Shown piece after piece: positions 48,347-59,311 of a stretch of 64,000 bases of DNA. Origin of the DNA: an uncultured Pelagibacteraceae bacterium (GTDB taxonomy: Bacteria > Pseudomonadota > Alphaproteobacteria > Pelagibacterales > Pelagibacteraceae); contig CACJQI010000006.1 in assembly GCA_902595535.1 (NCBI GenBank), forward strand, positions 16,303 through 80,302. The letters are read 5' to 3'. The notes under the pieces are model-generated. The model saw only the letters and a list, made by a program, of their open reading frames with translations. It was not told the DNA's origin and did not search any database. The stretch's first letter is position 1, and the number at the start of each line of letters is the position of its first letter. Both the position numbers and the translations under genes were made by a program.

Positions 48347-50284
48347 ATGAATAAAATTTTATCTCAGGCCCTAAAGAAAGCTGTCTCCGAATATAGTCCT
48401 AAAGTTAATGAAGTTCAAAACGATAAAAGACCAGATCTTTTTTCATTGAACAATGAAACTGAATTATTTCAAAATGATAAAGGAATTATTATTAAAATTG
48501 ATCGTTCTAAAGATGCAAACCTAACAGATTTTGGTAAAGCAACTTTGAAGGATAGATATTTAGGTCATAACGAATCTTTCCAAGATTTATTTGCTCGTGT
48601 TGCAAGTTCATATGCTGATGACAATTTACATGCACAAAGAATTTATAATTATATTAGTAACCTTTGGTTCATGCCAGCAACACCAGTTCTATCTAATGGT
48701 GGAACAAAAAGAGGTTTACCTATTTCATGTTTTTTAAACGAGGCATCAGATAGTTTAGGCGGTATTCTTGATCTTTGGAGTGAAAATGTTTGGCTTGCTG
48801 CTAAAGGTGGTGGTATAGGAAGTTATTGGGGTAACCTAAGATCAATTGGAGAAAAAATTGGTAAAGTTGGAAAAACTTCTGGAATAATTCCTTTTATTAA
48901 AGTTATGGACTCATTAACTATGGCGATTAGCCAAGGTTCATTGAGAAGAGGATCAGCCGCATGTTATTTACCAATTGATCATCCTGAAATTGAAGAATTT
49001 ATTGAAATGAGAAGACCAACAGGTGGAGATCCTAATAGAAAAGCATTAAATTTACACCATGGTGTATTAGTTTCAGATGCATTCATGAGAGCTGTTGAAA
49101 CCGATGAACAATGGGCATTAAAAAGTCCAGCTGACGGCACAATTCAGCAAACTATTTCTGCTAGAAATTTATGGATAAGATTATTAACTGCAAGAATTGA
49201 AACTGGTGAACCATATATTATTTACATCGATACAGTTAATAGATTAATCCCACAACATCATAAGCTTGCTAATCTAACTGTTAAAACTTCAAATCTTTGT
49301 AGTGAAATAACTTTACCTACAGGAATTGATAAAGACGGTCATGATAGAACGGCTGTATGTTGCTTATCATCACTTAACTTAGAAAAATATGATGAATGGA
49401 AAGATGATCCTGACATGATTGGTGATGTAATGAGATTTTTAGACAATGTCTTATCTGATTTTATAAATAAAGCTCCCGATCAATTTAAGGATGCAAAATA
49501 TTCAGCAGATAGAGAAAGAAGTGTTGGTTTGGGCGTGATGGGTTTCCATTCTTTTTTACAAAAAAATAGAATCCCTCTAGAGTCAGTGATGGCAAAATCT
49601 TGGAATAAAAAAATATTCAAACAAATTGATGCACAAGTAAATCAAGCATCAAAAGATCTAGCTGAAGAAAGAGGAGCTTGTCCTGATGCTGCAGAGTATG
49701 GATATCAAGAAAGATTTTCAAATAAAACTGCAATAGCTCCAACAGCGTCTATTTCAATTATTTGTGGTGGTGCCTCACCAGGAGTAGAACCAATTGCTGC
49801 AAATAGTTATACGCACAAGACTTTGTCAGGGTCTTTTAATGTTAGAAACAGATATTTAGAGGAAATATTAGAAAGTCATGGAAAAAATGATGATGAAACT
49901 TGGTCTACAATCACGACAAATCAAGGTTCAGTCTCACATCTAGATTTTTTAACTGATTTAGAAAAAGATGTTTTTAAAACTGCTTTCGAACTTAATCAAA
50001 ATTGGATTATAGAACTAAGTGGTGACAGAACACCATTTATTTCACAAGCTCAGTCAGTTAATTTATTTTTACCAGCAGATGTTCATAAAAAAGAATTACA
50101 TAAAATTCATTTTGATGCTTGGAAGAAAGGCTTAAAGAGTCTTTATTACTGTAGATCAAAATCAATTCAAAGAGCTGAAAATATCAATGATGCAAAATCA
50201 ACAGATATTATGGCTAACGTTTATAAAAATAAAGTAACCAAAACTGAAGAACCAGAGTACGAGGAGTGTCTATCATGTCAGTAG
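48347..50284 (+). CDS. nrdA: Ribonucleoside-diphosphate reductase, alpha subunit
   Basis: FMPATPVLSNGG, GGGIGSYWGNLRSIG, GSLRRGSAACYLPIDHPEIEEF, C-terminal CLSCQ. Confidence 0.92.
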   Translation: MNKILSQALKKAVSEYSPKVNEVQNDKRPDLFSLNNETELFQNDKGIIIKIDRSKDANLTDFGKATLKDRYLGHNESFQDLFARVASSYADDNLHAQRIYNYISNLWFMPATPVLSNGGTKRGLPISCFLNEASDSLGGILDLWSENVWLAAKGGGIGSYWGNLRSIGEKIGKVGKTSGIIPFIKVMDSLTMAISQGSLRRGSAACYLPIDHPEIEEFIEMRRPTGGDPNRKALNLHHGVLVSDAFMRAVETDEQWALKSPADGTIQQTISARNLWIRLLTARIETGEPYIIYIDTVNRLIPQHHKLANLTVKTSNLCSEITLPTGIDKDGHDRTAVCCLSSLNLEKYDEWKDDPDMIGDVMRFLDNVLSDFINKAPDQFKDAKYSADRERSVGLGVMGFHSFLQKNRIPLESVMAKSWNKKIFKQIDAQVNQASKDLAEERGACPDAAEYGYQERFSNKTAIAPTASISIICGGASPGVEPIAANSYTHKTLSGSFNVRNRYLEEILESHGKNDDETWSTITTNQGSVSHLDFLTDLEKDVFKTAFELNQNWIIELSGDRTPFISQAQSVNLFLPADVHKKELHKIHFDAWKKGLKSLYYCRSKSIQRAENINDAKSTDIMANVYKNKVTKTEEPEYEECLSCQ

Positions 50285-51306
50285 TAGAAAAAGTAAATTC
50301 AGAAATTATTCAATCTGAAAAAAAAGAAATTATTCAACCAAAAAAAATGGGATTACTAGTTGAAAATCCTGTTTACAAACCCTTTAGATATCCATGGTGT
50401 TATGATGCATGGTTAACTCAACAAAGAATTCATTGGTTACCAGAGGAAGTTCCATTAGGAGATGATGTAAGAGATTGGCAAAAAAATTTATCTCAGTCCG
50501 AAAAAAATTTATTAACGCAGATTTTTAGATTCTTTACTCAAGCAGATGTTGAAGTTAATAATTGCTATTTAAGACACTACACTACTGTTTTTAAACCAAC
50601 TGAAGTATTAATGATGATGACAGCTTTTGCTGCAATGGAAACTGTTCACGTAGCAGCTTACTCACATCTATTAGATACTATTGGTATGCCAGAGTCAGAA
50701 TATTCTGCTTTCATGAAATATAAAGAAATGAAAGATAAGTATGATTATATGCAAGATTTTAATGTAAACTCAAAAGAAGACATTGCAAAAACAGTTGCAG
50801 TGTTTAGTGCTTTTACTGAAGGACTACAATTGTTTGCAAGTTTTGCAATTCTTTTGAATTTTCCCAGACATAATAAGATGAAAGGAATGGGTCAAATTGT
50901 TACTTGGTCTGTTAGAGATGAAACTCTTCATTGCAATTCTATGATAAGAATATTTAAAGAATTTATTAGTGAAAACCCTGAAATTTGGACTCCTAAATTA
51001 AAGAAAGAACTTTATGAGGCATGCAGAACTATTATTGCTCATGAAGATGCTTTTATTGATCTAGCTTTTGAAATGGGTCCTATGGAAGGTTTAACTGCTC
51101 AAGAAGTTAAAGATTACATAAGATTCATTGGTAATAGAAGACTCACTCAATTAGGTTTAGAGCCAATTTATGACATCGATAAAAATCCACTTGGCTGGCT
51201 AGATACAATGTTAAATGCTGTAGAGCACATGAACTTCTTTGAAGGTAGAGCTACAGAATATTCTAAAGCATCAACTCAAGGTACCTGGGCTGAAGCTTTT
51301 AATTAA
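50266..51306 (+). CDS. nrdB: Ribonucleoside-diphosphate reductase, beta subunit
   Basis: Metal-ligand pattern QADVEVNN, AAMETVHVAAYSH (E..H...Y), TEGLQLFASF, RDETLHCNSM. Confidence 0.93.
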   Translation: MSIMSVVEKVNSEIIQSEKKEIIQPKKMGLLVENPVYKPFRYPWCYDAWLTQQRIHWLPEEVPLGDDVRDWQKNLSQSEKNLLTQIFRFFTQADVEVNNCYLRHYTTVFKPTEVLMMMTAFAAMETVHVAAYSHLLDTIGMPESEYSAFMKYKEMKDKYDYMQDFNVNSKEDIAKTVAVFSAFTEGLQLFASFAILLNFPRHNKMKGMGQIVTWSVRDETLHCNSMIRIFKEFISENPEIWTPKLKKELYEACRTIIAHEDAFIDLAFEMGPMEGLTAQEVKDYIRFIGNRRLTQLGLEPIYDIDKNPLGWLDTMLNAVEHMNFFEGRATEYSKASTQGTWAEAFN

Positions 51307-51308
51307 TT

Positions 51309-51965
51309 TTGGAATACAAAAAATACTATCGAAAAACTAGTTTAAAACAAGAAGGTGTTGGCTCTTTCTTTTTAAAAGAAATATCTAAAAAAAGACCTAA
51401 ATATTTTTTAGAAATTGGTGTATTTCACGGTGTGACAGCTAGAAATGTTTGTGAGCTTTTATTTAAAATCCACGGTAATAACTTTCAATATATTGGTTTA
51501 GACTTATTCGAAGAGAATGAGGAAAATAAAAACGAAGTTATACCAAATACCTCTTTTACTTCTAACCCTGTAAAACAATTTTATTATAAATATATAAAAA
51601 GACAAAATCCTTACAGTTTAGATGCAGTAAAAGATCTATTAAAAAAATTTAAAGATAACATTCATTTAATTAAAGGAAACTCTAATAAGGTACTAAAAAA
51701 AATAGATATGTCTAAAATTGATTATGTTTTTTTAGACGGTGGTCATGAATATAATACAGTACTTAATGATCTTAATTGTTGTTTTGAAGTAATAAATAAT
51801 AATGGAACAGTTTTGTGTGACGATTATGATTTACAACAAGCTCCAGGTGTTAAAAAAGCAATTGATGACTTTATAAAAAAAAATACTTTTAATTGTTCAA
51901 TTATATGTGATGGTAGATTTGCAAAAATAGAAAAATTTCATATACATAATGAAAATCATAAATGA
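51309..51965 (+). CDS. Class I SAM-dependent methyltransferase
   Basis: YFLEIGVFHGVTARNVCELL, IDYVFLDGGHEYNTVLNDL; TTG start. Confidence 0.75.
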   Translation: MEYKKYYRKTSLKQEGVGSFFLKEISKKRPKYFLEIGVFHGVTARNVCELLFKIHGNNFQYIGLDLFEENEENKNEVIPNTSFTSNPVKQFYYKYIKRQNPYSLDAVKDLLKKFKDNIHLIKGNSNKVLKKIDMSKIDYVFLDGGHEYNTVLNDLNCCFEVINNNGTVLCDDYDLQQAPGVKKAIDDFIKKNTFNCSIICDGRFAKIEKFHIHNENHK

Positions 51966-52530
51966 TATGAGTGATAATTTTTATTTGAAAAGAAGATCTG
52001 TTTTAGCTAGAAAGATGTCATCTGAACCAATTAAAGATAAAGATCTTAAAATAATATTAGATGCTGGAATAAGAGTGCCAGATCATGGCGCCTTAAATCC
52101 CTGGAAAGTTATAGTAATTAAAGGAGAAAAACTAAAATTAATTGATAATGAAATAATTTTAAGCGAATTTAAAAAAGAAAATCCAAATGCAAATCAAGAA
52201 CAGTTAGACATTGAGTCTAAAAGATTTCAAAGAGCATCAGTAATTTTAGCAGTTTTATCAACTCCTATAGAGCACCCCAAAATACCTGAGTGGGAAATGA
52301 GATTATCTTCAGGCGCAGTATGTATGAATTTACTGTCCTGCGCACAATCATTTGGTTATGCAGCTCAATGGCTTACTGAATGGTATGCGTATAACGAAAA
52401 AATGTTAACTTTTTTAGGTGGTAGAAAAGAAAAAGATAAGATTTCAGGTTTTATCTATATTGGTCACAAAATAGAAGAACCTAGTGAAAGAAGAAGACCA
52501 GATCGTTCAAAAGTTATAAATTATCTATGA
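51949..52530 (+). CDS. Nitroreductase family protein
   Basis: RRSVLARKMSSEPIKDKDLKIILDAGIRVPDHGALNPWKVIVI. Confidence 0.9.
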   Translation: MKIINDMSDNFYLKRRSVLARKMSSEPIKDKDLKIILDAGIRVPDHGALNPWKVIVIKGEKLKLIDNEIILSEFKKENPNANQEQLDIESKRFQRASVILAVLSTPIEHPKIPEWEMRLSSGAVCMNLLSCAQSFGYAAQWLTEWYAYNEKMLTFLGGRKEKDKISGFIYIGHKIEEPSERRRPDRSKVINYL

Positions 52531-53645
52531 TTTAACTGCATCACTTTTCTGTGTTTGCTACCTTTGTAACTCGCTAGTGGCCGTATAAGTTTATTTGCAG
52601 CATGTTGTTCCATAATATGAGCTGACCAGCCTGTAATTCTTGAAATCACAAATATTGGTGTAAAAAAATCAGTATCAAATCCCATTAAATGATAAGTAGG
52701 ACCAGTAGGGTAGTCTACATTCGGATGAATATTTTTTTTCTTAATCATAACTTTTTCGACAATATCATAAATCTTTTCGAAAGTTTTATCTTTTTTAATT
52801 TTAGCAACTTTTCCAAAGTATTCTCTCATTGTTGGAACTCTAGAATCTCCTGATTTATAAACTCTATGACCAAAACCCATGACAACATCTTTATTTTTTA
52901 AAGCATTGTTAATCCATTTTAATGCATTTGTAGGTTTTTTAATTTTTTTCATCATATGCATCACTTCTTCATTAGCTCCACCATGTAACGGCCCTTTTAA
53001 ACTAGCTATAGCTCCGGTAATTGCCCCATGAATATCTGATAAGCTACTTGTAATAGTTCTTGCAGTAAATGTTGAAACGTTAAAGCTATGTTCAGCATAT
53101 AATATTAAAGATACATCAAATGCTTTAACAATTTCTTTTTGAGGTACTTTTCCAAAACACATATAAAAAAAGTTTTCAGAAAACGATAAAGATTTTTTTG
53201 GTTTTATAATTTTTTTACCACTTCTAATTCTATAAAAAGCAGCTAATGCTGTTGGAGTTTTTGAAAAAATTCTTAGAGCTTTTCTCATATTTGCCTCTGG
53301 AGATGAGTCTGAGGTCTCTTTATCTTCTAATCCCATTACACTAACAGCCGTTCTAGCTACATCCATGGGATGAGATTTTTTTGGCATATGTTTAATTATC
53401 TCATATAAATTTTTTGATAATTCTCTGTTATTTTTTTCTTCTTTTTCAAACTTTCTAAGTTGAATTGAATTTGGAAGATCTTTGTTTAAAATTAAATAAG
53501 CGACTTCTTCAAATCTACAATATTCACATAAATCTTGAGCAGCATAACCTCTATAAGTAAGAGAATTTATTTCAGGCATTACCTTTGAAACTTCAGTTTC
53601 ATCAACAACTATACCTAGTAAACCTTTTTTAATTTCATCACTCAT
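52521..53645 (-). CDS. prpC: Citrate/2-methylcitrate synthase
   Basis: GLLGIVVDETEVSKV...LTYRGYAAQDL, GPLHGGANEEVMHMM, VMGFGHRVYKSGDSR. Confidence 0.88.
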   Translation of the reverse strand: MSDEIKKGLLGIVVDETEVSKVMPEINSLTYRGYAAQDLCEYCRFEEVAYLILNKDLPNSIQLRKFEKEEKNNRELSKNLYEIIKHMPKKSHPMDVARTAVSVMGLEDKETSDSSPEANMRKALRIFSKTPTALAAFYRIRSGKKIIKPKKSLSFSENFFYMCFGKVPQKEIVKAFDVSLILYAEHSFNVSTFTARTITSSLSDIHGAITGAIASLKGPLHGGANEEVMHMMKKIKKPTNALKWINNALKNKDVVMGFGHRVYKSGDSRVPTMREYFGKVAKIKKDKTFEKIYDIVEKVMIKKKNIHPNVDYPTGPTYHLMGFDTDFFTPIFVISRITGWSAHIMEQHAANKLIRPLASYKGSKHRKVMQLNHR

Positions 53646-54541
53646 TATTCATGTCCTTCCGTACTAAAATTATAAATTTTTTCATCTAGTGAGTTATACT
53701 TTTCATACTCAACTAATTCATAAAGTCTTTTTCTTGTTTGCATCTTATCAATAACGTTATTTTGGTGTCCATTCGCATAAATGTCTCTTAAGCCATCTTC
53801 AACATTTTTCATAGCCAATCTTTGAGTTGTAATGGGATAAATTACAATATTATAACCAAAGTTCTCTAACTCTTTATAATTAAAGAGTTTTGATTTTCCG
53901 AATTCAGTCATATTAGCTAGCAAGTAACAAGAAAGTTCTTTTCTTACTTTTTCAAAATCTTTTTCATCATATAAAGCTTCAGGAAATATTATTTCAGCAC
54001 CAGCATCTATATACGCTTTACATCTATCAATCATTTTATCAATACCCTCAACACCCTTAGCATCAGATCGTGCAATGATTTTAAAATTAGAATCTTTTTT
54101 CGCAGCAACACATTCCTTGATTTTATTGACCATTGCTTCTGTTGAAATTAACTCCTTATTATCCAGATGACCGCATCTTTTTCTTTCAATTTGATCTTCT
54201 AAATGGACAGCTGTAATTCCAAATTCTTCAAAAGTTTCTATAGTTTCTTTGCATGATTTAAATCCTGTATCTATATCTACAATTGTAGGTAAGTTTGTAA
54301 CTCTTGAAATTAAATATGATCTAGTGCTTACGTCTTGTAGGGTAGTTAAACCAATATCAGGAAAACCGAGATCGTTTGCCATTACACCACCCGAAATATA
54401 GACGGCATCATAGCCAATCTCTTCAATTAGTTTTGCGGTTAAAGGATTATAAGCTCCAGGGACTCTTAAAATTTTTTTTGAATTTAATTTATCAACAAAA
54501 TCTATTCGTTTTTGGCTTGGTTCTTTGTTGACAAAATGCAC
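53645..54541 (-). CDS. prpB: Methylisocitrate lyase-like (ICL/PEP mutase superfamily)
   Basis: RVPGAYNPLTAKLIEEIGYDAVYISGGVMANDLGFPDIGLTT, HLEDQIERKRCGHLDNKEL. Confidence 0.9.
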   Translation of the reverse strand: MHFVNKEPSQKRIDFVDKLNSKKILRVPGAYNPLTAKLIEEIGYDAVYISGGVMANDLGFPDIGLTTLQDVSTRSYLISRVTNLPTIVDIDTGFKSCKETIETFEEFGITAVHLEDQIERKRCGHLDNKELISTEAMVNKIKECVAAKKDSNFKIIARSDAKGVEGIDKMIDRCKAYIDAGAEIIFPEALYDEKDFEKVRKELSCYLLANMTEFGKSKLFNYKELENFGYNIVIYPITTQRLAMKNVEDGLRDIYANGHQNNVIDKMQTRKRLYELVEYEKYNSLDEKIYNFSTEGHE

Positions 54542-56043
54542 TAAAATATTCCTTTTTTTAAATTTCTTTTTAATTTATTTTTTTTAATTTCTATATTGAG
54601 TTTATCTAATTGACCTGGTTTTAAATTTTTTAAATTTTGTACTACTTTTAAAAAACGATCACTTTCTTTTTTTTCTAAAATACTATCTGTTAATGTTTTG
54701 AATTTATTAATATAGTTTTTTCTTTTAAATGGTCTTGCTCCATAAGGATGTGCATCTGCTCGATCAAGTTGCTCTGATATTTTTCTTCCATTATTTAAAG
54801 TAATGACAACTTTTGCTCCAAAAGATTTTTTCATAGGATTAGGATCGTGATATTTTCTTGTCCACTTTTTATCTTCATAAGTTGAAATTGATTTCCAAAT
54901 CTTTATTGTACTTTTTTTATTTGCTCTCGCTTTCGTATAAGATTTTACATGATGCCAATCTCCATCTTCTAATGCTACTGCAAAAATATACATTATAGAG
55001 TGATCTAGTGTTTCTCTGCTTGCATTGGGATCCATTTTTTGGGGATCATTAGCACCAGTTCCAATTACATAGTGTGTATGATGACTTGTGAATATATCAA
55101 TCTTTTTGATCTGACTTAAATTAGGAACTTTTGTTTTTAATTTTTTGGCTAAATCTATTAATGCCTGTGATTGATATTCCGCAGAATATTCTTTTGTATA
55201 TGTTTCAAGTATTGCTTTTTTACTCTCGTTTTTTTTAGGCAGTGGGACTTTGTAATTTGCTTTTTTCCCGTCCAATATTCTAGCAATTACGCTATCTTCA
55301 CCCTCATAAATTGGACTTGGTGCACCTTCACCACGCATAACTCGGTCTACAGCTTCAATAGCAAGTTTGCCAGCATGTGCCGGTGCATAAGCTTTCCAGC
55401 TTGAAATTTCACCTTTTCTTGATTGTCTTGTAGAGACCGTAGTATGTAAAGCTTGTTGAACAGCTTGATAGATAGTTTCAGTATTAAGTTTGAGCATAGA
55501 ACCTAATCCAGCAGCAACACTTGGGCCTAAATGTGCAATATGATCTACTTTGTGTTTATGAAGACAAATACCTTTAACAAGATTTACTTGCACTTCATAA
55601 GCAGTAATAATTCCTCTTAGTAAATCAAGTCCACTTCTTTTATTTTGTTGAGCAACACTTATCAAGGGTGGAATATTATCTCCTGGGTGACTGTAGTCTG
55701 CTGCTAAGAAAGTATCATGAAAATCTAATTCTCTAACGGCAGTTCCATTTGACCAAGCAGCCCATTCACAATCAAATTTTAATTTTGAATTTACTCCAAA
55801 TAAAGTAGCACCATTTTTTTTAGAATGCTTTAAAGCCATTTCCCTAGAAGAAATTACAGGTTTTCTATTTAAAGAGGCTATAGCAACTGATGCATTATCG
55901 ATAATTCTATTGATTACCATTTCTATCGCATCTTTATTAAGTTTTGCATTATCACTTGCTATCTCAGCTATTTTCCAAGCAAGCTGTTTTTTTTTAGGAA
56001 GATGTATTTTAGATGGATAAACTTTAACTGAATGTATTAACAA
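54541..56043 (-). CDS. prpD: MmgE/PrpD family 2-methylcitrate dehydratase
   Basis: [38 protein letters not shown]; 1-nt overlap with prpB. Confidence 0.9.
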   Translation of the reverse strand: MLIHSVKVYPSKIHLPKKKQLAWKIAEIASDNAKLNKDAIEMVINRIIDNASVAIASLNRKPVISSREMALKHSKKNGATLFGVNSKLKFDCEWAAWSNGTAVRELDFHDTFLAADYSHPGDNIPPLISVAQQNKRSGLDLLRGIITAYEVQVNLVKGICLHKHKVDHIAHLGPSVAAGLGSMLKLNTETIYQAVQQALHTTVSTRQSRKGEISSWKAYAPAHAGKLAIEAVDRVMRGEGAPSPIYEGEDSVIARILDGKKANYKVPLPKKNESKKAILETYTKEYSAEYQSQALIDLAKKLKTKVPNLSQIKKIDIFTSHHTHYVIGTGANDPQKMDPNASRETLDHSIMYIFAVALEDGDWHHVKSYTKARANKKSTIKIWKSISTYEDKKWTRKYHDPNPMKKSFGAKVVITLNNGRKISEQLDRADAHPYGARPFKRKNYINKFKTLTDSILEKKESDRFLKVVQNLKNLKPGQLDKLNIEIKKNKLKRNLKKGIF

Positions 56044-56096
56044 AAAAACTCCTTAATAAAGTTTTTGTTTTAATAGTTAAAAAAAAATAATCAATA

Positions 56097-56780
56097 TTAA
56101 AGATATTCTGATATTATTTTTTCAATTCCCATAAAGTCTTTTATCAAATGATTATGATAAATTTCGGTTGTATTTTTTTCAGTATAACCGTTTTCAAGCA
56201 AAATAACTGGTATCCCTGCAGCTTTTGCTGCATTTGCATCTGTCTCACTGTCTCCAATCATGATAGTTTTATTTACATCACCATCTAATATTTCAACTAC
56301 TGACGTAAGATGTCTAGGATCAGGTTTACAATAATCAAAAGTATCTGAACCAGCCACATATTCAAAAAAATCATAAATTCCAATTTTCTTTAAAAGATCA
56401 TTTGATAAATGTTCTTGTTTATTCGTACATACAGCCATTGATATGTTTTGATCTTTACACCATAACAAAAATTCTTTTATACCTTTAATTAGTGTACTTT
56501 CGTTAATAATATTTTTTCCGTAATAATTTACAAACTCTTTAGACATTTCATCTTTTATTTTTAAATCAATTACGCTATGAAATTCTTTTTTTGCTTGTCC
56601 CCAAATAGATCTTCCAATTAAAGCTCCAGCGCCTTTACCAACTAAATTTCTAATTTCTTCTTTAGATTTTGTAGGATATCCAAATTTTTTCATTACATGA
56701 TTATGAGCACGCATAAGATCTGGTGCCGTATCAACAAGTGTGCCATCTAAGTCAAATAAAACTGTAAATTTTTGCTTCAT
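56097..56780 (-). CDS. HAD-family phosphatase, Gph-like
   Basis: VLFDLDGTLVDTAPDLMRAHN, CKPDPRHLTSVVEIL, MIGDSETDANAAKAAG. Confidence 0.92.
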   Translation of the reverse strand: MKQKFTVLFDLDGTLVDTAPDLMRAHNHVMKKFGYPTKSKEEIRNLVGKGAGALIGRSIWGQAKKEFHSVIDLKIKDEMSKEFVNYYGKNIINESTLIKGIKEFLLWCKDQNISMAVCTNKQEHLSNDLLKKIGIYDFFEYVAGSDTFDYCKPDPRHLTSVVEILDGDVNKTIMIGDSETDANAAKAAGIPVILLENGYTEKNTTEIYHNHLIKDFMGIEKIISEYL

Positions 56781-56849
56781 TTTAAAAGTATTTTAAAGAA
56801 ATATTATGTGAATTAATTAAGAACTATACTTAATGTAAAGAATTTTAAA

Positions 56850-57467
56850 ATGAAAGAATTAAATTTATATAAAATTCAAAATAAACTTAGAAATAAATTT
56901 TTAAAAATAGGTGTTAAAATGATAGGACCTGAAACAATATTTTTTTCTACTGATACTAAAATTGGAAAAAATGTTACAATTGAACCTTATGTTGTAATTG
57001 GAAAAAAAGTTAACATAGGAAACAATGTTATTATTAAATCCTTTTCACACCTAGAATCTTGCAAAGTTGAAAATAAAGTAGAAGTTGGTCCTTATGCAAG
57101 AATAAGACCTGACACAATTTTAAAAGAAGGTTCAAAGATTGGTAATTTCGTAGAAGTAAAAAAAAGTATTGTTGGAAAAAAATCTAAAGTAAATCACTTA
57201 TCTTATATTGGCGATACTACTATTGGAAAATCTTCTAATATTGGTGCTGGAACAATTACATGTAATTATGATGGAGTTAAAAAAAATAAAACAAAAATTA
57301 AAGATAATGTTTTTATAGGCTCTAATTCTGCCTTAGTAGCACCAGTTACTATTGAAGAGAAAAGTATAGTTGGAGCAGGCTCAGTAATTACCAAAAGTGT
57401 TAAAAAGAAATCTTTAGCGCTAACAAGATCGTTACAAGCTGAAATTAAAAACTATAAAAGAAAATAA
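56850..57467 (+). CDS. GlmU C-terminal acetyltransferase domain alone, no uridylyltransferase domain
   Basis: GVKMIGPETIFFS linker, VGPYARIRPDTIL, YIGDTTIGKSSNIGAGTITCNYDGVKKNKT, FIGSNSALVAPV. Confidence 0.9.
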   Translation: MKELNLYKIQNKLRNKFLKIGVKMIGPETIFFSTDTKIGKNVTIEPYVVIGKKVNIGNNVIIKSFSHLESCKVENKVEVGPYARIRPDTILKEGSKIGNFVEVKKSIVGKKSKVNHLSYIGDTTIGKSSNIGAGTITCNYDGVKKNKTKIKDNVFIGSNSALVAPVTIEEKSIVGAGSVITKSVKKKSLALTRSLQAEIKNYKRK

Positions 57468-57469
57468 TT

Positions 57470-59290
57470 ATGTGTGGAATAATTGGAATTTCTAGCAATA
57501 AACCTGTCTCAGCCAATATAATTAATTCTTTAAAAAAATTAGAGTACAGAGGTTATGACTCAGCTGGTATTGCAACTCTGTCTGATGGACATATTAACGT
57601 AGTAAAATCTGAAGGTAGAGTTGAAAATTTAGAGAAAAATTTTGATTTAAAGGTTTTATCTGGAAATATTGGAATAGGTCATGTTAGATGGGCAACACAT
57701 GGTGTACCCAATAGTGTAAATGCTCACCCACATTCATCAGATTATGTTTCTGTTGTACATAATGGTATAATTGAAAATTCAACATTATTAAAAAAACATT
57801 TAATAAATCAAGGTCATAAATTTAAATCACAAACTGATACCGAGGTAATTGTTCATTTGATTACAGAAAATCTAAAATCTTATGAATTACAGGAAGCTAC
57901 AACAAAAACACTCAAACAACTTCATGGTAGTTTTGCTTTAGGTATTATTTTTAAAGATAAACCAGATTTAATTATTGGAGCTAGGCGTGGTTCACCCCTT
58001 GCTGTTGGATATGGTCCAAACGAAAATTATCTTGGATCAGACTCATATGCATTAAAATCAATGACAAATAAAATAACTTATTTGGATGATGGAGAGTTTT
58101 GTATAATCAAAAAAGATGAAGTTAATTTCTTTAATAATGAGGGAAAAAAAATTAACAAAAAAATTTTAGAACTCTCATCACAGGAAGAAAGTTACGACAA
58201 AGGTGAGTTTAAACACTTTATGGCTAAAGAGATTGAAGAGCAACCAGTAACTTTAAAAACATGTATTAAAGAATACATAGATAATATAAATAATGATATT
58301 AATATTTACAATTTTCCCTGGAAAATTAATGAAATTAATTCAATTACTTTAATAGGTTGTGGTACTGCATATCATTCATGTTTGATGGCAAAATATTGGT
58401 TTGAAGAATTAACTTCTTTAGACGTTAATATCGATATTGCATCAGAATTTAGATATCGAAAAAATAGATTTAAGAATGATAATCTATACATATTTGTTTC
58501 ACAATCAGGTGAAACTGCTGATACTTATGCCGCTTTAGACATATGTAATAAAAATAATATGAAAACATGTGCTGTAGTAAATGTAATTGAAAGCTCAATT
58601 CCAAGAGATTCTAATTTTGTATTACCAATTCATTGTGGACCTGAAATAGGTGTTGCTTCTACAAAAGCATTTCTAGGTCAAATACTTGTTCTTTATATAC
58701 TTGCTATTAAATTAGGATCTTTAAGGAATGAGATTGAAAATAAAGTATACCAAGACAAAATTAAAGATTTAAAAAATTTACCAACCTTAATTGAAAAGAC
58801 TTTATTAATTGATAACGATATTCAATCTATTGCTTCTACATTTAATGAAGCAAAAGGTTCTATGTTTTTAGGAAGAGGTTTTTCCTACCCAATAGCTCTA
58901 GAAGGTGCTTTGAAACTTAAGGAATTATCTTATGTGCATGCTGAAGGGTATCCAGCAGGAGAAATGAAACATGGACCTTTAGCATTAATAGAGGAGGGTA
59001 TGCCCGTTGTAGTATTAGCTCCAAGAGATAGTTATTATAAAAAGACTATTTCAAATATGCAGGAAGTAGTTGCAAGAGGTGCGAAAGTTTTATTAATAAC
59101 AAATAAAAGTACAGATGAAGTTTTATCTGAAAATATTTGGGAAACTATTGAAGTAGAAAGTGCAAATGATGATTTATTACCTTTCCTTTTAACAATTCCT
59201 CTTCAAAAATTAGCTTATTATTCAGCCCTTAAAAAAGGTTATGATATAGATAAACCAAGGAATTTGGCAAAATCAGTTACAGTAGAGTAG
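57470..59290 (+). CDS. glmS: Glutamine-fructose-6-phosphate aminotransferase (isomerizing)
   Basis: MCGIIGISSNKPVSANIINSLKKLEYRGYDSAGIA...; C-terminus DKPRNLAKSVTVE. Confidence 0.98.
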   Translation: MCGIIGISSNKPVSANIINSLKKLEYRGYDSAGIATLSDGHINVVKSEGRVENLEKNFDLKVLSGNIGIGHVRWATHGVPNSVNAHPHSSDYVSVVHNGIIENSTLLKKHLINQGHKFKSQTDTEVIVHLITENLKSYELQEATTKTLKQLHGSFALGIIFKDKPDLIIGARRGSPLAVGYGPNENYLGSDSYALKSMTNKITYLDDGEFCIIKKDEVNFFNNEGKKINKKILELSSQEESYDKGEFKHFMAKEIEEQPVTLKTCIKEYIDNINNDINIYNFPWKINEINSITLIGCGTAYHSCLMAKYWFEELTSLDVNIDIASEFRYRKNRFKNDNLYIFVSQSGETADTYAALDICNKNNMKTCAVVNVIESSIPRDSNFVLPIHCGPEIGVASTKAFLGQILVLYILAIKLGSLRNEIENKVYQDKIKDLKNLPTLIEKTLLIDNDIQSIASTFNEAKGSMFLGRGFSYPIALEGALKLKELSYVHAEGYPAGEMKHGPLALIEEGMPVVVLAPRDSYYKKTISNMQEVVARGAKVLLITNKSTDEVLSENIWETIEVESANDDLLPFLLTIPLQKLAYYSALKKGYDIDKPRNLAKSVTVE

Positions 59291-59311
59291 ATATTTAACT
59301 GGTAATTAAAA

